This document shows, piece after piece, positions 1-6,190 of a stretch of DNA of 6,190 nt (position 1 is the stretch's first letter; each line of letters opens with the position of its first letter). Origin of the DNA: Cytophagales bacterium (GTDB lineage Bacteria; Bacteroidota; Bacteroidia; Cytophagales; Cyclobacteriaceae); contig DPSB01000078.1 in the NCBI GenBank assembly GCA_003537495.1, forward strand, positions 1 to 6,190, written 5' to 3'. Made by a program: the position numbers and the translations under genes. A model generated the notes under the pieces. It was not told the DNA's origin. It searched no databases and saw nothing but the letters and a program-made list of their open reading frames with translations.

Positions 1-912
1 ATAGATTATTATGTTAAGAATACAAATGACCTTTTACTTAACGTCAACCTTCCTGGTACTGCTGGTGTGGCAAGAACTCAAACACGGAATGTAGGCAAAC
101 TTGAAAACAAAGGATTTGAAGTTGTCCTTAATTCGGAGAATCTTGTAGGGGTCTTCAAGTGGAATACCAGCTTTAACTTCTCTAGAAATAGAAACAAAAT
201 TCTTGATTTGCAAGATCAGGTAATTCAAGGCTCATTCTTAAACAGAGCTATGGAAGGGGAACCAATTGGAATTTTCTTTGGACCGAAGTATGCTGGAGTT
301 GACCCGGCTAACGGAGATGCGCTATACGTATTAGTTAATACCGATGGTACCCAAACAACAACCAATGACTATAATGAGGCGACACAAATGAAGATAGGTG
401 ATCCTAATCCTGACTTTATGATGGCCCTTACTAACTCTTTTTCATTTAAAGGAGTTGACCTTAGTTTTATGTTTCAAGGAGTTTTTGGAAATCAAGTTTA
501 TAATGGTGGAGGTAAATTCATGTCTGCGAATGGTGATTTTTTTGACAATCAAACCCGAGATCAACTTACAAGATGGAGGAACCCTGGTGACATTACGAAT
601 GTTCCCCAGGCTAGATTGTTTGAGGGTAATGGTGTTGGTGAATCTTCTCGGTATCTATCAGATGCTGGATATATTCGTTTGAGAACTGCTACTATTGGAT
701 ACAATCTTCCCCCTGCAATCCTTACTAAATTGAATCTGACTAAACTAAGAGTATACGTAAGCGGGCAGAATTTATTTACGTTTACGGATTACAAAGGTTG
801 GGACCCTGAAGTAAATGCAGATACTTATGAGAGTAATATCAATCAAGGAATTGATTTTTATTCAGCTCCTCAAGCAAAAACAATTTCATTAGGTGTAAAT
901 ATTAGTTTCTAA
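1..912 (+). CDS. SusC/RagA-family TonB-dependent outer-membrane transporter, C-terminal part (5' truncated)
   Basis: The reading frame is open from base 1 to the TAA at 910-912, giving about 303 residues of what is normally a protein of roughly 1000; signal peptide, plug and most of the barrel lie outside the window. The fragment shows family landmarks: GKLENKGFEV near the start, the YAGVDPANGD segment, GDPNPDF followed by alternating hydrophobic strands (SFSFKGVDLSFMFQGVFGN), a RWRNPGD segment, SDAGYIRLRTATIGYNLP, then YVSGQNLFTFTDYKGWDPEV, and a last strand ending in phenylalanine (ISLGVNISF), the usual signal for barrel insertion. In this family the barrel imports large substrates across the outer membrane using TonB energy while a SusD lipoprotein caps it. 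The susD-like gene 12 bases downstream supports this. The GTG at 67 is an internal valine codon, not a start. The substrate is unknown. Confidence 0.95.
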   Translation: MDYYVKNTNDLLLNVNLPGTAGVARTQTRNVGKLENKGFEVVLNSENLVGVFKWNTSFNFSRNRNKILDLQDQVIQGSFLNRAMEGEPIGIFFGPKYAGVDPANGDALYVLVNTDGTQTTTNDYNEATQMKIGDPNPDFMMALTNSFSFKGVDLSFMFQGVFGNQVYNGGGKFMSANGDFFDNQTRDQLTRWRNPGDITNVPQARLFEGNGVGESSRYLSDAGYIRLRTATIGYNLPPAILTKLNLTKLRVYVSGQNLFTFTDYKGWDPEVNADTYESNINQGIDFYSAPQAKTISLGVNISF

Positions 913-924
913 ACATCCTTTCGT

Positions 925-2268
925 ATGAAATCAGGAAGAATAATTTCATTAGTTATAATAGCAATAACCTTTGGTTGTGGTGATAAATTGAATATTGAAC
1001 CATTTAATCAGGTGGACGGCAATAATGCGATCCAGACATCAGCTGATGTACAAGCCCTATTAGTAGGTGCTTACGATGCCATGGGCGATGGAGATGTTTT
1101 GGGTGGGAATATGCAACGTGATTCCGAGCTGTTGGGAGATGACGGTGAAGTGTTTTGGGATGGAACATTTGTAGCACCAGGTGAAATTTGGGTGAAAAGC
1201 ATGTTAGTTACAAATGACCAGGCAGAAGAAACATGGTTAGATGCCTATAGAGCAATCAACATATGTAATCTGGTGCTCGCTAACGTTGATTTGGTAACTA
1301 TAGCAAACCGGGACATAGTGGAGGGTGAGGCCAAGTTTATCAGAGGGACATTATATTTTGAGTTAGTAAAACTTTATGCAAAGACCTGGACAGATGGAAA
1401 TCCAGCCCAAAACCCAGGCGTTCCACTTAGGCTTACGCCCACCACTCCGTCTACTGCAGCTGAGTTTGTTGAAAGAAGTTCAGTTAGTGCAGTTTATGCA
1501 CAGATTATAAGTGATTTGGAAGACGCTAAAGATTTATTACCACCTTCAAATGGTTTTTTTGCTTCAACATATTCAGCCAGCGCTGTTTTATCAAGAGTAT
1601 ATCTGATGCAAAATGAATATGCGTTGGCGTTGGCTGAGGCTAATGAAGTAATTGAATCAGGCGAATTTGCATTGACCGGTAGTTTTGCAAATGCATTTGG
1701 TAGAACATCATCTTCTGGAGCAAACGCGACACCAGAGGATGTTTTTGCTCTGCAGGTAACTTCGCAGGATGGTGTTAACAACCTAAACACCTTTTTTGCA
1801 TCAGCCGATTTTGCGGGTAGGGGTGATATTCTCATAGAACAAGCTCATTTTGATTTGTATGAAACAGGAGATGAAAGAGCTGACTTTTTTTATGATGATA
1901 CATGGACAGCTAAATTCAATAATCAGTTTGGTAATATTACTATTATACGCTTAGCTGAAATGTATTTGACCAGGGCTGAGTGTAATCAGGAATTAGGCTC
2001 TTCAGTTGGTGCAACTCCTCTGGAAGACATCAACACTATTCGGTCTCGTGCAGGTCTTGATGATGCATTAACCGTTGATCTGAATTCGATTTTAGCAGAA
2101 AGAAGACTAGAACTCGCATTTGAAGGGCAATTGTTACACGATTTAAAGCGCAGGCAATTACCTGTCGGAGGCTTGGCGTTTAATGATAATAAACTCGTTT
2201 TCCCGATTCCTCAGCGTGAGAGAATAATTAATCCCTCTTTAGACCAAAATCCAGGTTACGGCAATTAG
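925..2268 (+). CDS. SusD/RagB-family outer-membrane nutrient-binding lipoprotein
   Basis: A 447-residue protein starting at the ATG 12 bases after the SusC-type stop, so the two are almost certainly co-transcribed; no Shine-Dalgarno sequence is visible, as is common in this phylum. The N-terminus is a lipoprotein signal: K2 and R5, hydrophobic residues 6-16, and Cys18 in TFGC, followed by GDKLNIEP, the usual family opening after the lipid anchor. The SusD fold is supported by EAKFIRGTLYFELVKLYA (135-152), the helical SASAVLSRVYLMQNEY (217-232), RLAEMYLTRAECN (342-354), INTIRSRAGL (369-378), ERRLELAFEG (392-401) and the C-terminal FPIPQRE...NPSLDQNPGY (426-445). It should sit on the cell surface as a lid over the SusC barrel and bind the ligand. 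At 447 residues it is somewhat shorter than many SusD proteins, with the canonical ends intact. The ligand cannot be named: binding-site residues vary within the family and no glycoside hydrolase, peptidase or regulator follows. Confidence 0.96.
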   Translation: MKSGRIISLVIIAITFGCGDKLNIEPFNQVDGNNAIQTSADVQALLVGAYDAMGDGDVLGGNMQRDSELLGDDGEVFWDGTFVAPGEIWVKSMLVTNDQAEETWLDAYRAINICNLVLANVDLVTIANRDIVEGEAKFIRGTLYFELVKLYAKTWTDGNPAQNPGVPLRLTPTTPSTAAEFVERSSVSAVYAQIISDLEDAKDLLPPSNGFFASTYSASAVLSRVYLMQNEYALALAEANEVIESGEFALTGSFANAFGRTSSSGANATPEDVFALQVTSQDGVNNLNTFFASADFAGRGDILIEQAHFDLYETGDERADFFYDDTWTAKFNNQFGNITIIRLAEMYLTRAECNQELGSSVGATPLEDINTIRSRAGLDDALTVDLNSILAERRLELAFEGQLLHDLKRRQLPVGGLAFNDNKLVFPIPQRERIINPSLDQNPGYGN

Positions 2269-2291
2269 GGTAAGGTTGGAATAGCTTGAAC

Positions 2292-2325
2292 AAAAAAATC
2301 CCCCGAAATTTTTCGGGGGATTTTT
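2292..2325. terminator. Bidirectional Rho-independent terminator between convergent susD-like gene and accD
   Basis: A perfect 15-base inverted repeat (2294-2308 against 2311-2325) has a core of five C-G pairs plus GAAA/TTTC. The T-run at 2321-2325 serves + strand transcripts, and the seven A at 2292-2298 become a T-run for - strand transcripts. The hairpin lies about 25 bases after the SusD-type stop and about 20 bases after the accD stop, so one structure probably ends both converging transcripts. Confidence 0.93.
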
Positions 2326-2344
2326 CTTTAGTAAGACTTAATAA

Positions 2345-3184
2345 CTAACTCACCATCCTCAACAACAAACTCAACTTACTCTTCAAATTTCTTCTGTCCA
2401 CAATAAAATCAAGAAAGCCGTGGTCGAGAACAAACTCGACACTTTGAAAACCTTTGGGTAAATCTTTGCCTATTGTTTCGCGGATTACGCGTGGGCCCGC
2501 AAAGCCAATCAATGAGTTAGGTTCGGCAATGTTAAAATCGCCCAGCATGGCGTACGATGCAGTAACACCTCCTGTTGTGGGATCAGTGAGCAATGAGATA
2601 TAGGGAATTTTAGCTTGATCAAGCAATGCAATTTTAGCAGATGTTTTTGCCATTTGCATTAATGAAAGCCCGGCTTCCATCATGCGCGCTCCACCCGAAC
2701 GCGAGATCATCAAAAATGGCTTTTTGGTTTTCAGGCTATGATCCATGGCGCGGGCAATTTTTTCGCCCACTACCGAGCCCATCGAACCACCAATAAAACT
2801 AAAATCCATACAGGCGATGGTAATCTCTAGCCCATTCATTTTTCCATAAGCCGTTCTCACCGCATCTTTCAGATTGGTCTTGGCTTGCGATTCTTTAATT
2901 CGTTTGGGGTAAGCTTTCGTATCGGTAAACTTAAGTGGATCGGCAGATTCCATGTTAGCGTCCAACTCGGTGAATTCATTATTATCGAATAAGATTTCGA
3001 AATATTCTTGTGAGCCGATCTTTACATGATACTCCTCTTCTGGTACCACATAAGCATTGTTCTTGAGCTCGCGTGTGTGAACTATTTTACCTCCAGGCGA
3101 TTTAAACCATAACCCATCGGGCACTTCCCGCTTGGCTTCTGTGGGAGTAAGAATTCCTTTATCGGTACGCTTGAACCAAGGCAT
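2345..3184 (-). CDS. accD: Acetyl-CoA carboxylase carboxyltransferase, beta subunit, without zinc-ribbon cysteines
   Basis: A 279-residue protein, close to family length, starting at an ATG. With AccA it transfers the carboxyl group from carboxybiotin on AccB to acetyl-CoA, making malonyl-CoA, the first committed step of fatty-acid synthesis in the cytoplasm. The crotonase-like core is well conserved: [20 protein letters not shown] (123-142), [18 protein letters not shown] (163-180), [18 protein letters not shown] (199-216) and [18 protein letters not shown] (226-243). The N-terminal module is unusual: in E. coli AccD this region holds two CxxC pairs binding zinc, whereas here the matching stretch (about 26-56, from W26 through KSPGGK and VVPEEE to I56) has no cysteine. 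The only cysteine in the protein is C125. The [10 protein letters not shown]...TPTE start and PDGLW still match AccD. The gene is separated from fbaB upstream by a hairpin and converges on the susD-like gene. No clear promoter is visible in the 75 bases before it. Confidence 0.96.
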   Translation of the reverse strand: MPWFKRTDKGILTPTEAKREVPDGLWFKSPGGKIVHTRELKNNAYVVPEEEYHVKIGSQEYFEILFDNNEFTELDANMESADPLKFTDTKAYPKRIKESQAKTNLKDAVRTAYGKMNGLEITIACMDFSFIGGSMGSVVGEKIARAMDHSLKTKKPFLMISRSGGARMMEAGLSLMQMAKTSAKIALLDQAKIPYISLLTDPTTGGVTASYAMLGDFNIAEPNSLIGFAGPRVIRETIGKDLPKGFQSVEFVLDHGFLDFIVDRRNLKSKLSLLLRMVS

Positions 3185-3210
3185 TGGTTTTTAGATTTTA
3201 GTTTTGGGAT

Positions 3211-3243
3211 AAAAAGCAAATGCCGATGAAACTCACCGGCATT
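3211..3243 (-). terminator. Rho-independent terminator after fbaB, upstream of accD
   Basis: Arms 3219-3229 and 3233-3243 form an 11-bp stem with a 3-base loop. Read on the - strand the single imperfect position is a G-U wobble, while on the + strand it would be an A-C mismatch, so the structure suits - strand RNA. A T-rich stretch follows on that strand (TTTGCTTTTT). It starts 16 bases past the fbaB stop, so accD is reached only by read-through or from a promoter in the remaining roughly 30 bases. Confidence 0.8.
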
Positions 3244-3259
3244 ATTAATCAGTTATTAC

Positions 3260-4333
3260 TTAAGCAATGTCAATTGACTTATCCAAATAAACGTCCTGTA
3301 TGGCATTTAGAATTTCAACACCCTCTTTAACCGGGCGTTGGAAAGCTTTGCGTCCTGAAATTAAACCCATACCACCTGCACGTTTGTTAACTACCGCTGT
3401 GCGTACTGCATCGGCCATATCGCTTGAACCTTTCGAATCGCCACCGGAGTTGATCAAACCAGCGCGGCCCATGTAACAATTTGCTACCTGGTAACGGCAT
3501 AGATCAATAGGATGATCGGATGTTAGTTCAGTATAAATTCTTTCGTCCAATTTTCCATAGCTGCTGCCACCGGTGTTCAACATTTTATAACCACCGTTTG
3601 TCTCAGCAAGTTTTTGCTTAATAATATCAGCTTGAATAGTTACACCCAAATGGTTAGCCTGGCCTGTTAAATCTGCCGATACGTGATAATCAATACCATC
3701 TTTCTTAAACGCATTGTTACGGGTATAGCACCAAAGAATGGTAGCCATTCCCAATTCGTGCGCTCTCTCAAATGCTTTGGCAACTTCTTGTATCTGGCGT
3801 GTAGCATTATCCGATCCGAAATAGATGGTTGCACCAACGGCAACAGCACCTAAGTTCCAGGCATCTTCAACCGAACCGAACATAATTTGATCGGCCTTGT
3901 TTGGATATGTTAATAATTCGTTGTGGTTAATCTTTACAATAAAGGGAATCTTATGTGCATACTTGCGCGACATTAATGCAAGGCCGCCATAGGTAGTGGC
4001 AACTCCATTACAGCCACCTTCAATAGCAAGCTTTATAATATTTTCCGGATCGAAATAAATAGGATTCTTAGCAAATGAAGCACCGGCACTGTGTTCAATT
4101 CCCTGGTCGATTGGAAGGATAGACAAGTATCCGGTATTAGCCAGCCGACCCGTACCAAACAAAGCTTGTAAGCTGCGCAAGGTTTGAGTGTTTCTGCTCG
4201 ACTGCGAAAAAATTCTTTCTACGAAATCAGGACCCGGAAGGTGGATCTGACTCTTATCGATGGTTTTACTTTTGTGTGTTAGTAAAGAGTCAGCGTCTTT
4301 ACCAAGCAGTGCGCTAATGTTCAGATTTGCCAT
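3260..4333 (-). CDS. fbaB: Class I fructose-bisphosphate aldolase (DhnA/FbaB type)
   Basis: A 357-residue cytoplasmic enzyme that reversibly cleaves fructose 1,6-bisphosphate into glyceraldehyde 3-phosphate and dihydroxyacetone phosphate through a lysine Schiff base. It resembles E. coli FbaB as I recall it almost end to end: [11 protein letters not shown] near the start, [20 protein letters not shown] (68-87), VGATIYFGS (166-174), [20 protein letters not shown] (210-229), ADIIKQK with the likely Schiff-base lysine at 239, [14 protein letters not shown] (285-298) and [14 protein letters not shown] (318-331); the last two are the phosphate-binding region. The frame stays open to a TTG at 4357, but that TTG is part of the predicted -7 promoter element, and the ATG at 4333 ([11 protein letters not shown]) fits the family N-terminus, so I chose it. 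The gene appears to be transcribed on its own: promoter 4355-4385 upstream, terminator 3211-3243 downstream. Confidence 0.96.
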   Translation of the reverse strand: MANLNISALLGKDADSLLTHKSKTIDKSQIHLPGPDFVERIFSQSSRNTQTLRSLQALFGTGRLANTGYLSILPIDQGIEHSAGASFAKNPIYFDPENIIKLAIEGGCNGVATTYGGLALMSRKYAHKIPFIVKINHNELLTYPNKADQIMFGSVEDAWNLGAVAVGATIYFGSDNATRQIQEVAKAFERAHELGMATILWCYTRNNAFKKDGIDYHVSADLTGQANHLGVTIQADIIKQKLAETNGGYKMLNTGGSSYGKLDERIYTELTSDHPIDLCRYQVANCYMGRAGLINSGGDSKGSSDMADAVRTAVVNKRAGGMGLISGRKAFQRPVKEGVEILNAIQDVYLDKSIDIA

Positions 4334-4354
4334 ATTTTCATTTGAGGTGAGTGG

Positions 4355-4385
4355 CAAATATAGGTTTATAGCCCCGTTTGTGCAA
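4355..4385 (-). promoter_or_regulatory. Bacteroidota-type promoter for fbaB
   Basis: On the - strand TATATTTG (4362-4355) matches the Bacteroidota -7 consensus TAnnTTTG exactly, and a TTG (4385-4383) lies 20 bases upstream, in place for the -33 element. The ATG of fbaB at 4333 begins 21 bases after the -7 element, which implies a very short leader. The promoter lies just after the rplS terminator, so fbaB is likely a separate transcription unit. This is pattern matching only; no start site has been mapped. Confidence 0.72.
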
Positions 4386-4412
4386 TGCGATGTAGGTTAT
4401 GGGGCAGGAATG

Positions 4413-4448
4413 AAAAAACCCACTCCATATGCTGGAATGGGCTTTTTT
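4413..4448 (-). terminator. Rho-independent terminator after rplS
   Basis: Arms 4419-4427 and 4433-4441 give a 9-bp stem with a 5-base loop. The six A at 4413-4418 become a T6 tract on the - strand. The single non-Watson-Crick position is a U-G wobble in - strand RNA but a C-A mismatch on the other strand, which supports a - strand terminator closing the rimM-trmD-rplS unit. A T6 run at 4443-4448 on the + strand makes weaker bidirectional action possible, but no + strand gene is seen to its left that would need it. Confidence 0.87.
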
Positions 4449-4475
4449 ATGGACTTCAATCGAATTCGGAAAGGA

Positions 4476-4838
4476 TTATTTGGTAGCCAGTTTTTCTTTA
4501 ATTCTGGCAGATTTTCCTTGACGGCCTTTCAGGTAATACAACTTCGCTCTACGTACTTTACCAGCTTTGATAAACTCAATTTTATCGATGCTTGGGCTTA
4601 ATAGTGGGAAGATACGCTCCACACCAACACCATTTGATACTTTACGAACCGAGAAACTCTCACCATTGGTGCCTTTTCCTCTTCTATAAAGCACTACACC
4701 TTGAAATTGCTGGATACGTTCTTTGTTTCCTTCGCTGATTTTAACGTGTACGTTAATCGTATCACCAGGCTTAAAATCTGTGATATTAGTGCGTTTTGCT
4801 GCTAATTCTGCTTCTACTTCTTTTATTAAATCGGCCAT
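4476..4838 (-). CDS. rplS: 50S ribosomal protein L19
   Basis: A 120-residue basic protein of normal L19 length, a component of the large ribosomal subunit near the interface with the small subunit. Family features are clear: [13 protein letters not shown] (22-34), the [15 protein letters not shown] block (40-54), [22 protein letters not shown] (61-82, read as two conserved halves), then [20 protein letters not shown] (84-103) and a lysine/arginine-rich tail. The frame extends upstream to a TTG at 4868, but that codon is part of a predicted -7 promoter element. The ATG at 4838 gives the family N-terminus [11 protein letters not shown], so I use it. The gene follows trmD after 81 bases, in the conserved rimM-trmD-rplS order, and has both its own probable promoter and a downstream terminator, so L19 may be made in excess of the two modification proteins. 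Confidence 0.97.
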   Translation of the reverse strand: MADLIKEVEAELAAKRTNITDFKPGDTINVHVKISEGNKERIQQFQGVVLYRRGKGTNGESFSVRKVSNGVGVERIFPLLSPSIDKIEFIKAGKVRRAKLYYLKGRQGKSARIKEKLATK

Positions 4839-4865
4839 GACGCTCGGTCTTTTTAAAATGGACTG

Positions 4866-4873
4866 CAAATATA
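4866..4873 (-). promoter_or_regulatory. Probable -7 promoter element for rplS
   Basis: TATATTTG on the - strand matches TAnnTTTG exactly and is identical to the fbaB element, including the following C. It lies in the 81-base trmD-rplS gap, with 27 bases between it and the rplS ATG. No TTG appears about 20 bases upstream, so the -33 half is weak or missing; that lowers confidence. Confidence 0.55.
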
Positions 4874-4919
4874 GACGAATTGCCCTGAATTCGTAGGCGT
4901 GGCTGGATATTTTTTAGAT

Positions 4920-5594
4920 TCAACTAAGTAGGTCTGGCCTGCGATTTTTTGTCCTTTCCAGCGATTTCTCGTATTTCCACTGGGTAATTTTAGCTTCATG
5001 GCCAGATAAAAGTACTTCCGGAACCTTCCAGCCCTTGTATTCTGAGGGCCGGGTATATACCGGAGGTGCCACCAATCCATCCTGAAAAGAGTCGGTTAGG
5101 GCCGAAGTTTCATCATTCAGCACGCCTGGCAAAAGCCGTATCACCGCATCGGCCACCACAGCTGCTGCCAACTCGCCACCTGATAGCACATAATTACCAA
5201 TGCTTATTTCGCGGGTTATTAAATGTTCGCGCACGCGTTCGTCTACCCCTTTATAATGGCCGCAAAGCAGAATCAGATTTTTTTTAAGACTTAGTTCGTT
5301 GGCCACGGGTTGCGTGAACATCTCACCATCGGGACTCATATAAATAACATCATCGTATTCCCGTTTCGATTTCAGATCGGCAATACATCGATCAATGGGT
5401 TCAATCATCATTACCATACCGGCACCACCACCAAAGGCATAGTCATCTATCTCTTTGTGTTTGCCAAGCGAGTATGGTCTGAGATCGACAATATTTATAC
5501 TAACCAATCCCTTATTGATAGCGCGTTTTAATATCGAATCTGAAAAAGGACTTTCGAGTAATCGCGGCAAGCAGGTAATGATATCAATGTGCAT
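4920..5594 (-). CDS. trmD: tRNA (guanine-N1)-methyltransferase, TrmD
   Basis: A 224-residue SPOUT-class methyltransferase that uses S-adenosylmethionine to make m1G at position 37 of tRNAs with G at 36, which prevents +1 frameshifting. The trefoil-knot SAM site is visible: [20 protein letters not shown] (38-57), SPDGEMFTQ (87-95), [11 protein letters not shown] (111-121) and [15 protein letters not shown] (130-144). R153 (in IRLLPGVL) and D168 (in LTDSF) correspond to the arginine and aspartate considered catalytic in E. coli TrmD. The C-terminal tRNA-binding part contains [20 protein letters not shown] and ends soon after the RRPDLL motif, so it lacks the long tail of the E. coli enzyme; that compact form is common. 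The ATG at 5594 gives the expected MHIDIIT start. It begins 32 bases after rimM, in the usual cluster order. Confidence 0.97.
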   Translation of the reverse strand: MHIDIITCLPRLLESPFSDSILKRAINKGLVSINIVDLRPYSLGKHKEIDDYAFGGGAGMVMMIEPIDRCIADLKSKREYDDVIYMSPDGEMFTQPVANELSLKKNLILLCGHYKGVDERVREHLITREISIGNYVLSGGELAAAVVADAVIRLLPGVLNDETSALTDSFQDGLVAPPVYTRPSEYKGWKVPEVLLSGHEAKITQWKYEKSLERTKNRRPDLLS

Positions 5595-5626
5595 AAAGCT
5601 AAATTACACCAGCCTGATAAGAATTG

Positions 5627-6136
5627 CTATAAATCAAGAAAGCCATCAGGCAGTTGAACCACAATTTTTCTTTTCGATTTGTTGATGGAGACAATAAAGG
5701 GACCGTTTACCGGTATCAACACATCTTTTCCCAGGTAGTTTAATTCCAGCAAACGATTAGCTCCGGACTGCACAACTTCTTTAATGATTCCCAAAGGTTG
5801 CGCATCTTCATCTTCTACTTGAAACCCAATAATCTCATCGTCATAAAATTCTCCGCGCTTTAATTTTGGCCGGGCTGCTTTCTCAATATAGATACTGCAA
5901 CCCTTCAGCATATTTGCCTGTTCAAGGGTATTCACATCTTCAAACTTTACAAAAGCTTTATCGCCCCTATCGGATAGTGTACTTACAAAGTAGGGGACGA
6001 GGCTATCTTTGATTTCAAGAAATAAAGATTTTATCTCACTCAAATCAACAGCCTCGGTAATAACCAGAGTTACTTCGCCTTTAAGGCCGTGTGTTTTAGC
6101 TACGTACCCGATTTTATAACACGTTTCTTTATTCAT
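5627..6136 (-). CDS. rimM: Ribosome maturation factor RimM
   Basis: A 169-residue protein of normal RimM length that binds ribosomal protein S19 and helps 16S rRNA processing and assembly of the 30S head. Two domains are visible: an N-terminal beta-barrel starting KIGYVAKTHGLKGEV (8-22) and running to about residue 88, and a C-terminal PRC barrel (about 96-169) with FYDDEIIGFQV, LGIIKEVVQSGANRLLEL, VLIPVNGPFIVSI and the terminal LPDGFLDL, close to the family's usual LPEGLL ending. The frame stays open to a TTG at 6148, but the ATG at 6136 (MNKETCYKIG) fits better. It lies upstream of trmD with 32 bases between, so they are likely co-transcribed. A strong hairpin sits about 20 bases before its start, and rpsP would be expected beyond the right edge. 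Confidence 0.95.
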   Translation of the reverse strand: MNKETCYKIGYVAKTHGLKGEVTLVITEAVDLSEIKSLFLEIKDSLVPYFVSTLSDRGDKAFVKFEDVNTLEQANMLKGCSIYIEKAARPKLKRGEFYDDEIIGFQVEDEDAQPLGIIKEVVQSGANRLLELNYLGKDVLIPVNGPFIVSINKSKRKIVVQLPDGFLDL

Positions 6137-6156
6137 TTTACACAACAATCAGAAAC

Positions 6157-6187
6157 AAAAAATGCCCCCGGCAATCGGGGGCATTTT
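6157..6187 (-). terminator. Strong terminator-like hairpin upstream of rimM
   Basis: A perfect 12-bp inverted repeat (6159-6170 and 6176-6187, loop 6171-6175) includes the five G-C pairs of a CCCCC/GGGGG block. On the - strand it is followed by T6 (A-run 6157-6162), so it fits a Rho-independent terminator or attenuator for transcription entering from the right, probably from rpsP. On the + strand only four T follow. Confidence 0.82.
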
Positions 6188-6190
6188 GTA

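Noticed and set aside
67..912. A separate 281-residue gene starting at GTG 67
   Set aside because: The frame is open to base 1 and the residues before it (DYYVKNTNDLLLNV) continue the SusC-type barrel; the GTG is an internal valine codon.
1494..1835. A 113-residue - strand ORF inside the susD-like gene
   Set aside because: It lies wholly opposite a well-supported SusD coding sequence and resembles no family I recognise; it is a shadow frame.
2292..2325. The inverted repeats as mobile-element ends or CRISPR-like repeats
   Set aside because: The four hairpins differ in sequence, each sits just after or between genes with T-tracts, and no transposase or regular spacing is present.
4260..4601. 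A 113-residue + strand ORF across the fbaB 5' end and rplS 3' end
   Set aside because: It overlaps two strongly conserved genes on the other strand, runs through promoter and terminator sequences, and has no recognisable family features.
4853..5080. A 75-residue - strand ORF and similar + strand ORFs over trmD
   Set aside because: They are in other frames of the conserved trmD gene, with irregular composition and no motifs.

Overview
The window looks like a chromosomal segment from a Bacteroidota (Bacteroidetes) bacterium, probably of the Cytophagales type, though the genus cannot be told from the sequence. Four things point there: an adjacent SusC/SusD pair, two exact TAnnTTTG-type -7 promoter elements, little sign of Shine-Dalgarno sequences before the starts, and an AccD of the form I associate with this phylum.

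Left third (1-2268, + strand): the 3' end of a SusC/RagA-type TonB-dependent outer-membrane transporter gene, cut by the window edge, followed after 12 bases by a complete SusD/RagB-type lipoprotein gene. Together they should form an outer-membrane nutrient uptake complex. The substrate cannot be inferred, because no enzyme gene follows. The pair ends at a strong hairpin (2292-2325) with T-tracts on both strands, which also serves the convergent gene accD.

Right two thirds (2345-6136, all - strand, read right to left): housekeeping genes. rimM (16S rRNA processing), trmD (tRNA m1G37 methyltransferase) and rplS (ribosomal protein L19) keep the classic order of the rpsP-rimM-trmD-rplS cluster; rpsP would lie just beyond the right edge. 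A terminator-like hairpin precedes rimM and another follows rplS. Next come fbaB (class I, DhnA-type fructose-bisphosphate aldolase) with its own promoter and terminator, and accD (acetyl-CoA carboxylase carboxyltransferase beta subunit).

No mobile element, CRISPR array, RNA gene or clearly new system is visible. The points most worth a second look are the loss of all four zinc-ribbon cysteines in AccD, the terminators inside the two housekeeping gene runs, and the near-identical promoter elements of rplS and fbaB, each of which contains a misleading upstream TTG start codon.
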